A stretch of 64,000 nt of DNA from NCBI GenBank assembly GCA_047975195.1, contig JBKEDB010000058.1:1-64000 (forward strand). Reading direction: 5' to 3'. The position numbers were made by a program, and so were the translations under genes. This document shows, piece after piece, positions 15,332-23,576 of this stretch. The notes beneath the pieces are model-generated. The model was not told the origin of the DNA, made no database searches, and saw only the letters and a program-made list of their open reading frames with translations. The first letter of the stretch is position 1; each line of letters begins with the position of its first letter. This DNA is from Cumulibacter sp047975195. Its GTDB lineage: Bacteria; Actinomycetota; Actinomycetes; Mycobacteriales; Antricoccaceae.

Positions 15332-16603
15332 CTAGTCGGTGATCTTGAACTTCGCTCGCGCCGCTGCAGTGAGGTCGTCGCGCATGTACTTCGGGAACAG
15401 GTCCTTCTCCGGCAAGAACTCACCGAGCACCTCTCGCGCGACCAGTGCCTTGTGTACTTCGGTCGGGCCGTCGGCCAGTCCGATATGGAACGAGTTGATC
15501 ACCCACTCGGCGAAGGGCATATCGTGTGTGATGCCCAATGAACCGTGTAGGTGTAGTGCACGCGAGGCGATGTTACGCAGGATCCCCGGCATAACCGCCT
15601 TCACGGCGGAGACGTTCTTGCGGATCGCTTTCCAGTCCTTGGCCTGATCAGCCAGCCATGCAGTCTCCAGCACCAATAGCCGGAACTGACGCAATTCGAT
15701 CCAACTGTCGGCGATCTGCTCCTGCACCATCTGCTTGGCGCTGAGCACCTCGCCCTTGGTCTCACGAGATATCACCCGCTCGCACATCAGTTCAAAGGCA
15801 CGAGTTGCCTGCGCGATGGTCCGCATCGCATGATGCATCCGACCACCACCGAGTCGGGTCTGCGCCACCACGAAAGCATCGCCGCGTCCGCCAAGCATGT
15901 TTTCAGCCGGAACCCGAACATCCTTGATTCTCAGATGTCCATGGGTGTCATCCGGTTCGCCGTAGAAGCCGTAACTCTTGACGATCTCGATACCCGGGGT
16001 CTCCGCCGGAATGATGAACATCGACATCCGGCGGTAGGGGTTGGACTCCTCCGGTTCGGTCACCACCATCATGATGTAGAACGCGGCGTACTCGGCCTCA
16101 GAGGCGAACCACTTCTCGCCGTTGATGACCCATTCATCGCCGTCCTGGACGGCCGATGTCTTGAATACCAGGGGATCGGCGCCGCCCTGCGGTTCGGTCA
16201 TCGAGAAACACGAGACGATCTCGTTGTCCAGCAGTGGACGGAGGTAGCGCTCTTTCTGTTCCGTGGTCCCGTAATGCGCGAGAATTTCAGCGTTCCCCGT
16301 ATCCGGTGCCTGCGTGCCGAATGCGATCGGCCCGAAGCGTGCCATACCGAACTTCTCATTCATCAGCGCCAGCTTGACCTGTCCGTATCCCTGGCCGCCG
16401 AGTTCAGGACCCAAGTGGCAGGCCCACAAGCCGCGTTCCTTCACCTTCTCCTGCAGCGGGCGCACTAGCTCCTTGAACCGCGGATCATGAATGTTGTGCT
16501 GGCTACCGAGCACGTAATCCAGCGGCTGAACCTCCTCACGAACGAACTGGTCGATCCAGTCGAGTTCCTTTTGAAACTCAGGCTCGGTGTCGAAACTCCA
16601 CAT
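15332..16603 (-). CDS. Acyl-CoA dehydrogenase, ACAD10/11-like
   Basis: A 423-residue flavoprotein of the acyl-CoA dehydrogenase family. FSMTEPQGGADP and WVINGEKWFASEAEYAAF are the FAD and substrate landmarks. RLGGGRMHHAMRTIAQATRAFELMCER and ADGPTEVHKALVARE (377-391) are typical of the ACAD10/11 branch, where an acidic residue in the ADGPxEVH segment lies in the active site. It is the last gene of a minus-strand cluster, 29 bp after an APH-fold kinase. In levulinate degradation and in mammalian ACAD10/11, such pairs turn a 4-hydroxyacyl-CoA into an enoyl-CoA by phosphorylation and elimination. That role is inferred here. Confidence 0.85.
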   Translation of the reverse strand: MWSFDTEPEFQKELDWIDQFVREEVQPLDYVLGSQHNIHDPRFKELVRPLQEKVKERGLWACHLGPELGGQGYGQVKLALMNEKFGMARFGPIAFGTQAPDTGNAEILAHYGTTEQKERYLRPLLDNEIVSCFSMTEPQGGADPLVFKTSAVQDGDEWVINGEKWFASEAEYAAFYIMMVVTEPEESNPYRRMSMFIIPAETPGIEIVKSYGFYGEPDDTHGHLRIKDVRVPAENMLGGRGDAFVVAQTRLGGGRMHHAMRTIAQATRAFELMCERVISRETKGEVLSAKQMVQEQIADSWIELRQFRLLVLETAWLADQAKDWKAIRKNVSAVKAVMPGILRNIASRALHLHGSLGITHDMPFAEWVINSFHIGLADGPTEVHKALVAREVLGEFLPEKDLFPKYMRDDLTAAARAKFKITD

Positions 16604-16632
16604 AGTTAATGCTCTCCTTGTTCTTATGGGAT

Positions 16633-17646
16633 TCAGGCGCCGAGGACCTCGATCCCACGGCGAAACAGTTGCGGGACCGAACTGGCCATTACCTCATAGA
16701 CCGGGTCGGGGCGTCGTCCGGTGCGGTGCAACCGCAGGTTATAGCCCGCGATCGACCCAAATCGATATCCAGAATATGCGGCATACCAATCGAAACTCGG
16801 AATCGACTGACCGGCGTGGGTCTCATATGTGGCGCGGATTCGTGCCGGGTCGACCTTCAAACGCATACCGGCCTGATATTCTGGTCCCCAGTACGAGGGG
16901 TCTGTCATCATCGACATCCAGCCGACGTCGACTCCCGAGTAACCAATGCCGGCGATCTCCCAGTCGACGATCGCACTCACCGAACCATCGTCGGCGAACA
17001 ACACGTTATTGGTCTGAAAGTCTCCGTGGAAGATTCCACGTCGATCCGTCGTCGGCTCCTGAGCGATGAGCGCGTCGCGCAATCGCGTGCCGAGGTCGAT
17101 GAGTTCTGGATCGCCGACCTTCTCAATCAGCCGGAACCAGTACGCGAGATCGTCCCGCAACGGAACGATGTCATCCCATGTTCCGTGCAATGCCGAGTCG
17201 TCGACCTGGTGGAGTGTGGCCAAGGCACCGATAGCGTTGTCCACCAGGAGTTCCGTCGACACCTGCGGTGAACGGGCATCCGCCGAGAACATATTTAGCG
17301 AGCGACCCGGCATCTTGCGCTGCACCATCGTGTCTGTCTCGAACGGGCTCGTGTCCTCGGATGCGTGCCAGAGAACCGGCGCTACCGGCACCTCGGTCTG
17401 CTCCAGCGCCCTCAGCAGTGGTACCTGATGCAGCACGTCGGTATTTCCACTGCGTTTGACGCCGGGCGGAGCAAGTCGCACGACCACCTCTTCGAGCGTT
17501 ACGCCGTCCGCACCGTGGATCGCAAACCCGAAGCTCAGACCGGAGTTTCCCGGCATCGCGCCGAATCCCGCGATGGTCACATCCGTACCGTATTGATCAC
17601 GCGCCCAGGTGTGCGCGCGATCTTTGAAGTCTTCTGCTTGAGCCAC
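16633..17646 (-). CDS. APH-fold phosphotransferase partnered with the acyl-CoA dehydrogenase
   Basis: A 337-residue kinase of the aminoglycoside-phosphotransferase fold. IFHGDFQTNNVLF (His207, Asp209) is the catalytic loop and IVDWEIAGIG (Asp228, Glu230) the metal site, both intact. ACAD10-linked kinases phosphorylate the hydroxyl of 4-hydroxyacyl-CoA rather than antibiotics. The position between a dehydrogenase and a transporter operon makes a catabolic role far more likely than drug resistance. Gaps are 31 bp to the ABC ATPase gene upstream and 29 bp to the dehydrogenase downstream, consistent with one transcript. Confidence 0.8.
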   Translation of the reverse strand: MAQAEDFKDRAHTWARDQYGTDVTIAGFGAMPGNSGLSFGFAIHGADGVTLEEVVVRLAPPGVKRSGNTDVLHQVPLLRALEQTEVPVAPVLWHASEDTSPFETDTMVQRKMPGRSLNMFSADARSPQVSTELLVDNAIGALATLHQVDDSALHGTWDDIVPLRDDLAYWFRLIEKVGDPELIDLGTRLRDALIAQEPTTDRRGIFHGDFQTNNVLFADDGSVSAIVDWEIAGIGYSGVDVGWMSMMTDPSYWGPEYQAGMRLKVDPARIRATYETHAGQSIPSFDWYAAYSGYRFGSIAGYNLRLHRTGRRPDPVYEVMASSVPQLFRRGIEVLGA

Positions 17647-17677
17647 GTCGGGCCTGTCCTCTCCTCGTTCGGGTCGG

Positions 17678-19198
17678 CTAGTGCACAGCCGCGAACATAA
17701 TGCGTTCCTGGGTCGCGTCTTCGATCCGGAACTCGGCAGCGATACGCCCGGCTCGCGCTACGAGGACCCGGTCCGATAACGCCATGATCTCAGGTAGATA
17801 TGACGAAATCACCACCACGGCGGCACCAGAATCAGCGATCTCGCGGATCAACGTGTGAATCTCGTCGATCGCCCCGACATCCACACCACGCGTCGGTTCA
17901 TCAAAGATCACCAGGTCCTTGTCGTGAGTCAGAGATTTCGCCAGGACGACTTTTTGCTGGTTACCGCCGGACAGTTCGACGACCTTCGCATCAGCGCTGG
18001 TCCCGCGAATCCGGAAGCGCTCGGTGAACCGTGCAGCCACGCTCTGTCGCTGCCGACTACTGGCCAGAAAAGCTGCGCGCCGAGCCGTCGACAGGTGACC
18101 GAGGAAAATGTTCGCGCTGACCGACATCGTCTCGAAAAAACCATTCACCTTGCGGTCCTCAGTGATATAGACGATTCCGTCGCGAACTGCCTGCCTAGGC
18201 ACCCGGTAACGCACCTCCTTGCCGCGTAGGTAGACCTTCCCACCGTTGAGCCGATTACGCTTGAGCGCCCCAGCCACGATGAGCGCGGTTTCCGAGCGAC
18301 CCGAGCCCACTAGTCCGGCAATTCCGACGATCTCGCCGGCCCTGGCGGAAAACGACATGTTCTTGACCACCGCGCCCATCGTGAGGTTCTCCACTCGCAG
18401 CACTGTTTCACCGGGCTCGCGGATCGTCGCAGATTCCATCCTCCGGGCCTCGATTGGGCGACCGACCATCAGCTGAACGATGTGCTCTCGATCAAGTTCG
18501 CTGGCAGGGTGCGTCGCCTGCAGCACACCGTCGCGCAATACGGTGATGCGGTCAGCGATCTGCAGCGACTCCTCTAAAGCGTGGGAGACGAAGATGATCG
18601 CCACGCCGAACTCTTTGAGTCGCTGAATCGCGCCGAAGAGCTGCTCTTTCTCTTCTGGGGTCAGCGATGCGGTCGGTTCATCGAAGATCACGACCTTGGC
18701 ATCCCGCGACATCGCTCGGACGATCTCCACCATCTGACGTTGGGCCCCGGTCAAGGTGGACACATACGCGGTCGCGGGGACGTGAAAGTTCAGCCGTTGC
18801 AGTTGCTGCCGCGCGTTGATGTTGACCTTGCGCATTCGGGCGATGAGTGGTTCATCGCCAAGCTCCAGGTTCTGCGCCACGGTCATGGTCGGCACCAAGG
18901 ACGTCTCCTGGTACACCATGCTGATGCCGTCACGCAGCGCCTCGCTGGGATGGGTGTAGGTCCGTGCGGCACCCGATAGTTCCATCGAGCCCTCATCGGG
19001 ATTGACCGCGCCGGCGATGATCTTGCACAGCGTCGATTTACCGGCGCCGTTCTCGCCGAGTAACGCGTGTACCTCCCCCGCGCGCACGTCGAAGTCGACA
19101 GAGGTTAGTGCCGCGTTGCCGCCGTACAGCTTGGTGACTCCGCCCAGCCGAAGCACGGCATCGGCGCTGCCGTCGGTAGCGGGTTTCATCTCAGACAT
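17678..19198 (-). CDS. Sugar-type ABC transporter ATPase with two nucleotide-binding domains
   Basis: A 506-residue tandem ATPase of the RbsA/MglA/XylG type that drives uptake. Domain 1 has GENGAGKST (48-56), LTGAQRQMVEIVRAMS and VVIFDEPTASL. Domain 2 has the degenerate Walker A AGLVGSGRSE usual in this family, LSGGNQQKVVLAKSL and VIFDEPTRGVDVG. The ATG at 19198 shares bases with the upstream TGA (TGATG), so it is coupled to the propeller gene. With the binding protein and two permeases it completes a CUT2-type importer. Confidence 0.9.
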   Translation of the reverse strand: MSEMKPATDGSADAVLRLGGVTKLYGGNAALTSVDFDVRAGEVHALLGENGAGKSTLCKIIAGAVNPDEGSMELSGAARTYTHPSEALRDGISMVYQETSLVPTMTVAQNLELGDEPLIARMRKVNINARQQLQRLNFHVPATAYVSTLTGAQRQMVEIVRAMSRDAKVVIFDEPTASLTPEEKEQLFGAIQRLKEFGVAIIFVSHALEESLQIADRITVLRDGVLQATHPASELDREHIVQLMVGRPIEARRMESATIREPGETVLRVENLTMGAVVKNMSFSARAGEIVGIAGLVGSGRSETALIVAGALKRNRLNGGKVYLRGKEVRYRVPRQAVRDGIVYITEDRKVNGFFETMSVSANIFLGHLSTARRAAFLASSRQRQSVAARFTERFRIRGTSADAKVVELSGGNQQKVVLAKSLTHDKDLVIFDEPTRGVDVGAIDEIHTLIREIADSGAAVVVISSYLPEIMALSDRVLVARAGRIAAEFRIEDATQERIMFAAVH

Positions 19199-20298
19199 CA
19201 GCTGATCATCCTGCTTTCCATGTCGATCGCGCCCACGAGCAACTCGCTGGTGCCATAGCAGGCCAGTACGAGCCGATCGGCCACCGCGCACGATGCGGTA
19301 ATCCCGTGCCGTACGCCGCCGGCTCGTGAATGCGCGCTGAGTCGAACATCCCCGGCGGCATCAAGCACGGCAACCAGCCCGTACGAGCGTGATGGCGCCC
19401 AAGGTTTGACTTCACCGAGGTGGACGGCGCCGCCGAGTTGGAATGGTGCTCGGATCGAGCCGGTTTTGCGGAATGCAGGGGTAACCCAGTCGTCCATCGG
19501 AATCTCGTTCATCATCCGAGTGCGGTACTCGTCCTCCCGCAAGACAAACTCGACCAATTGGGTCCGAGCGGCAAACATCGTCAATAACAATTCACCGTCG
19601 CTGCCGGCATGAATCCGCGCCGGGTAGCCCGGCAGTCGCTCGCGCAGTGTGCCCGTACGTCCGGAGCTCAGATCGTAGGTGCAGACGCGATGCCGCCATG
19701 ACTCGGTAAAGAGCAGGGTGCCGTCTGCCGCTACGCATAAGCCGTAGGCCCACGCGAGTCCGTCGGCCAAGGTGCGCAGTGACCCGTCTTCTTGTACTTC
19801 CAGCAGCGCTCCCGAGGCACCCTTGGTCATCAGATCGCGCGGCCAGTCGTACCAGGTCCCTTCGGCGGCGTACGACGTCGCAAATATTCGACCGTCCAAC
19901 TCCACGACTGCCGACAGCCGGTGGGCGCGTTCGTCGACGCTGAGGGTCGATACGGCGCCGGACTCGATGTCCACGCGCACCAACCCGTGGCCGTCCACGC
20001 ACGCGAGCACGTCACCGGAGGTGACATGGATCCCGGTGACGAGACCTGGCAGTTCAGCCACGACGCGGCGCGAATGGTCGCCGATATCAATCGCCTCGAT
20101 CTGTTGCCCGGCCGCGACCAGCACTACCTCATCGCGGTAGTGCACGACGTCCTGCGGATCGTGCGTGGCGATTGCCTCGGTGAGTTCGTCGAGCTGGTCA
20201 TTGGGTGCAAACGCTCCGTCCATCGCCGGCACGGCACGATCCGGCGCCGAACTCGGTCGCAAGAATTCCTTTACCCCGGCCCACCAACGACTAGCCAT
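19198..20298 (-). CDS. Stand-alone SMP-30/strictosidine synthase-like propeller lacking metal ligands
   Basis: A 366-residue beta-propeller, clearly a paralogue of the C-terminal half of the neighbouring permease fusion: LRERLPGYPARIHAGSDGEL and RTRMMNEIPMDDW align with LENLPGLPDNINRAGNGEY and RRRMLKEIPQDEW there. The three residues that bind metal in this family are Glu393, Asn544 and Asp590 in the fusion; here they are Gln49, Tyr185 and Ala227. A metal-dependent lactonase reaction is therefore unlikely. It may bind the substrate or regulate transport. No signal peptide is visible. The start at 20298 overlaps the upstream gene by 8 bp. Confidence 0.75.
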   Translation of the reverse strand: MASRWWAGVKEFLRPSSAPDRAVPAMDGAFAPNDQLDELTEAIATHDPQDVVHYRDEVVLVAAGQQIEAIDIGDHSRRVVAELPGLVTGIHVTSGDVLACVDGHGLVRVDIESGAVSTLSVDERAHRLSAVVELDGRIFATSYAAEGTWYDWPRDLMTKGASGALLEVQEDGSLRTLADGLAWAYGLCVAADGTLLFTESWRHRVCTYDLSSGRTGTLRERLPGYPARIHAGSDGELLLTMFAARTQLVEFVLREDEYRTRMMNEIPMDDWVTPAFRKTGSIRAPFQLGGAVHLGEVKPWAPSRSYGLVAVLDAAGDVRLSAHSRAGGVRHGITASCAVADRLVLACYGTSELLVGAIDMESRMIS

Positions 20299-22441
20299 TA
20301 CGTGCACCTCCGCCGTCTTGCGCCAAGGCCTGCACCGGGTCGGTTCTGGTCGCCGCGTCGGGCAGCGTGTAGCGGCCCATCCGGTTGTTGACCAGGCCAC
20401 CGAGGTACAGGTAGCCGTCCTTTTCCCGCATTGAGGTGATCAGCGCGTGATTCATCTGCGTCTCGTCCCACAATGATTCGAGCACCTCACCGTTCTCCGA
20501 GACCCGGACCACGCAGGAGGTGTTCATATTTGCGATGAGCCATTCGTCCTGTGGGATTTCCTTGAGCATGCGACGGCGGAATCCGGCGTCCTGCAACGCG
20601 AGGTCGAACGTGGGGGTCCGCATGCCGGCGAAGGCCAGCCAGTACTCGCCATTACCGGCCCGGTTGATGTTGTCCGGCAGTCCAGGAAGATTCTCCAGGA
20701 ACGGCTCGAGTGTTCCCTCCTTCTCACCGGCGATCCACAACCGGTCGACCCGCGAGAGAATCGTCGAGCAAATCAGCACCGATTGACCGTCGTGCGCCAC
20801 GCACACCCCATTGGGGAACGACATGTTTTTGATGATCGTGGAGGTTTTTCCGGTCGCCGGATCGAAGACCATCACCCGCCCATTCGGGCGCGCTTCCATC
20901 ACGTCAAAGTTGTATTCGATGCCGTCGAAACGGGTACTGGCGTCGCTGTAATAGATCTTGCCGTCCGGCGCAATATCGAGGTCGTCGGCGAGCCGGATCG
21001 CCGAGGTATCACGTAACGCGAACGGATTGCGATCGGTCTGGGTCGATACCGCAGTCGCATTACCGTCCTGATCGATCGAATAGACGCCCATACCGCCGAC
21101 GCACACCACCAGATTCTTCTCGGCGTCCCACGCGAGCCCGAGCGGCAGCCCACCGACGCGGCAGAACACTTCGCCGTGATCGAGATCGTCAGGTTCAAAT
21201 CGCCAGATCCACCCTCGGCGGTCACCGCAATAAATGCGTCCTTGTTCGTCCAGAATCACGTCCTCCGGCCCGTCGAGTTGGCCGAGGCCGATTGGGCGTG
21301 CGTCGGTCAGCTTCCGGTTCGGTTTCCACACGCTGCCCTCGGCGTTGATGTCCTCCAGCGGGCCAAGCTTCAGCGATGATGGCACCAGGAAGATCTTCTG
21401 GATCACCTTGCCGCGGTTCTTGCCGTACTTGATGTCGAAGGCCGCGAAGACCAGCAGCGCGATGGCCAGTACGACGTTATACGCGTTCGCGTCGAACCCT
21501 TGGACGAGCAAGCCTTGGTAAATGAACGCCACGATCGTGGCACCGAGCAGCGCCTTGATCGCAGTCCCGCGTCCGCCGTAAAGGTTGATGCCACCAATAA
21601 TGACGGCCGTCAACGCGACGAACTCGTACCCGGCACCCGTCGTTTGCGAAGAACTACTAAGTCGCGTGGCGACCAAGAACCCGGCGAAACCGGACAAGAG
21701 TCCCGACAGCACGTAGGTCTGGACCCCGAGCCGGCTGAGTTTCATTCCGGCTCGTCTGGCCGCGGTGCGCGAGGACCCCATCGCGATGATCTGCCACCCG
21801 AAACGAGTGCGAGTGATGATGATCTGGGCGACCACGACCGAGACCAGCAGAATGAACAGCGCCGGCGGCAGGAACAGCAGTCGACCCACGGTCATCTGTT
21901 CCCAGATGAAGTCCGTATGGCTCGACATCGCCACCGTCGGTGAGTATTCATTGTCCAGGTATGTGGCGATACTGCGGAACAGCAGCAAAGTCACCAACGT
22001 GGTGATGAACGGACGAGTACGCAGCACGCTGATGATGACGCCGTTGAAGAGGCCCATCAACGAGCCCAGCACCAACGTCGCGACCAACACCACCAGCGTC
22101 GGCCATTGATGAATTTTGAACAGGATCACCGCGACCGCGTTGGTGACGGCGTAGATACCCCCGACGCTCAGATCGATGCCACCGCCGCTGATGACGATCG
22201 TCATCGCCAGCGCCAGGAACCCATACTCGGCGAGGGTCTGCGAGACCGTGACCAGATTGCTGGCATTGGTGAACGACGGCGTCGTCACCGCGAAGTACAC
22301 GATCACGGCGATCAGCAAGATCACCGGAGCGATCGCGTCCATCCAGCGTTTGCCAAGCAACTCTGCCAGCGATCGTTGCACCGAGAATCGGCTACTGAAT
22401 CCGCGATCTGACAGCGAATAGCCATCTACCTGACGCACCAC
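20291..22441 (-). CDS. Fusion of ABC sugar permease and SMP-30-type beta-propeller
   Basis: A 716-residue protein. Residues about 35-335 are an RbsC-like permease: ALAMTIVISGGGIDLSVGGI is the family hallmark, and GINLYGGRGTAIKALLGA a conserved loop. A linker of about 40 residues leads to a six-blade propeller (about 385-705) like SMP-30/gluconolactonase and strictosidine synthase. The propeller keeps the metal ligands: Glu393 in LDGPEDV, Asn544 in SFPNGV and Asp590 in GLPDNI. RbsC-type permeases end in the cytoplasm, so the propeller should face inside, near the ATPase. A hydrolase joined to the pore could open a lactone as it enters. No frame break lies at the junction. Confidence 0.85.
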   Translation of the reverse strand: MVRQVDGYSLSDRGFSSRFSVQRSLAELLGKRWMDAIAPVILLIAVIVYFAVTTPSFTNASNLVTVSQTLAEYGFLALAMTIVISGGGIDLSVGGIYAVTNAVAVILFKIHQWPTLVVLVATLVLGSLMGLFNGVIISVLRTRPFITTLVTLLLFRSIATYLDNEYSPTVAMSSHTDFIWEQMTVGRLLFLPPALFILLVSVVVAQIIITRTRFGWQIIAMGSSRTAARRAGMKLSRLGVQTYVLSGLLSGFAGFLVATRLSSSSQTTGAGYEFVALTAVIIGGINLYGGRGTAIKALLGATIVAFIYQGLLVQGFDANAYNVVLAIALLVFAAFDIKYGKNRGKVIQKIFLVPSSLKLGPLEDINAEGSVWKPNRKLTDARPIGLGQLDGPEDVILDEQGRIYCGDRRGWIWRFEPDDLDHGEVFCRVGGLPLGLAWDAEKNLVVCVGGMGVYSIDQDGNATAVSTQTDRNPFALRDTSAIRLADDLDIAPDGKIYYSDASTRFDGIEYNFDVMEARPNGRVMVFDPATGKTSTIIKNMSFPNGVCVAHDGQSVLICSTILSRVDRLWIAGEKEGTLEPFLENLPGLPDNINRAGNGEYWLAFAGMRTPTFDLALQDAGFRRRMLKEIPQDEWLIANMNTSCVVRVSENGEVLESLWDETQMNHALITSMREKDGYLYLGGLVNNRMGRYTLPDAATRTDPVQALAQDGGGARNG

Positions 22442-22468
22442 GACAAGTCTCCCTTCGCTGGTCGGCGG

Positions 22469-23563
22469 CTAGACGGAATCGCCGGTATAGCAGGAACCTT
22501 GGGATTCGTGCAGGTTTGTCTCATCGATGACGGTGTACTTCGCGAACACTGCGTTCTTGGTGGTTCCCGCGGGGATGCCGCTCTCCAGGAAGTACTGCAC
22601 CATCGCCACGATGGTCGGGCCGTAGGACATCACGCCGTAGTCGACCGCCGCGGTCATCGTGCCCGCCTCGATAGCGTCACACGCCACGATCGAGGCGTCG
22701 CTGGTGTAGACGCCTACTTCACCGGCGAGCCCGGCCTGATCGACCGCGTTAGCGGCACCGATCATCATCGAGTCCCACGCACCGATGAACCCGCAAAGGT
22801 TGTCCTGTTGCTGGAGCACCGTGGTGGCGATGTTGAAGGCTTTGGTGGGGTCGTACTGACCGGCCTGTTCGGAGACCACGTTCATGCCTTCGGCCTCGAA
22901 CACCGCCTTCCACGCGTCAACTGCCTGCACTGATAACCCATCGCTGGACCAGCCCTGGATGATCGCGATGTCTTCCTTGCCTTTGGCAGCGCAGTCAGCG
23001 GACATACGTTCGGCCAATGCGGTCTGCGCCGGACCGAAATTACCGCCGACGAACGCATCGGACTGTGCCACCGAGGCCAGGTTGATCACGATCACGTAGA
23101 TCCCTTTAGCCTGTGCATCCTTGATCAGGTTCGCCGCATTGGTCAGGTCCTGGTTGTGCAGAATCAACACGTCGGGATCGTCGTTGATCAGGGTCTGAGC
23201 GTTCTGTACCAGTTTCTGCGGATCGGCCTGAGCATCGTTGTAGGTGAACTCGATGCCGAGTTGCTCGAACGAGTCGATGAACGTATTGCGCCAGACGTCC
23301 TGTAGCGGGAATCCCGAGGCGCCCGCAGCGTAGGCCACCTTCTTTCCCTTGAGGGTCTCGTGCACGTAATCGGCCACCTCGTCGGGGTTTGCCGTATCCG
23401 GCAGTCCCCCGCCCTCAGCGACATCGGCTACCGAGGTCGGCGCTGGACCGGTCGACGTACAGGCGCCGAGCAGGAGCGTGGCCACGGCGATCAGGCAGAC
23501 GAGGACACGGCGTACGCCGGTCTTTGGTGGGCTGGCCTGCGTGGCGTGCTGATTTCGAAACAT
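22469..23563 (-). CDS. Substrate-binding lipoprotein of the sugar-type ABC importer
   Basis: A 364-residue periplasmic-binding-protein type 1 (Peripla_BP_4-like) protein. A basic N-terminus and a hydrophobic helix end in LLGAC, with Cys35 as the lipid anchor. The repeated pattern NAQTLINDDPDVLILHNQDL and GIYVIVINLASV is the hinge region typical of sugar binders of this class. It captures the substrate outside the membrane and hands it to the two permeases encoded on both sides. The ligand cannot be read from sequence; ribose-like, AI-2 or a lactone are all possible. Confidence 0.85.
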   Translation of the reverse strand: MFRNQHATQASPPKTGVRRVLVCLIAVATLLLGACTSTGPAPTSVADVAEGGGLPDTANPDEVADYVHETLKGKKVAYAAGASGFPLQDVWRNTFIDSFEQLGIEFTYNDAQADPQKLVQNAQTLINDDPDVLILHNQDLTNAANLIKDAQAKGIYVIVINLASVAQSDAFVGGNFGPAQTALAERMSADCAAKGKEDIAIIQGWSSDGLSVQAVDAWKAVFEAEGMNVVSEQAGQYDPTKAFNIATTVLQQQDNLCGFIGAWDSMMIGAANAVDQAGLAGEVGVYTSDASIVACDAIEAGTMTAAVDYGVMSYGPTIVAMVQYFLESGIPAGTTKNAVFAKYTVIDETNLHESQGSCYTGDSV

Positions 23564-23576
23564 GAAAGACCTCCTG

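Noticed and set aside
16633..17646. Aminoglycoside resistance gene
   Set aside because: The fold is APH-like, but the neighbours (ACAD, importer) and the CoA-linked kinase pattern point to catabolism; antibiotic-specific features are not seen.
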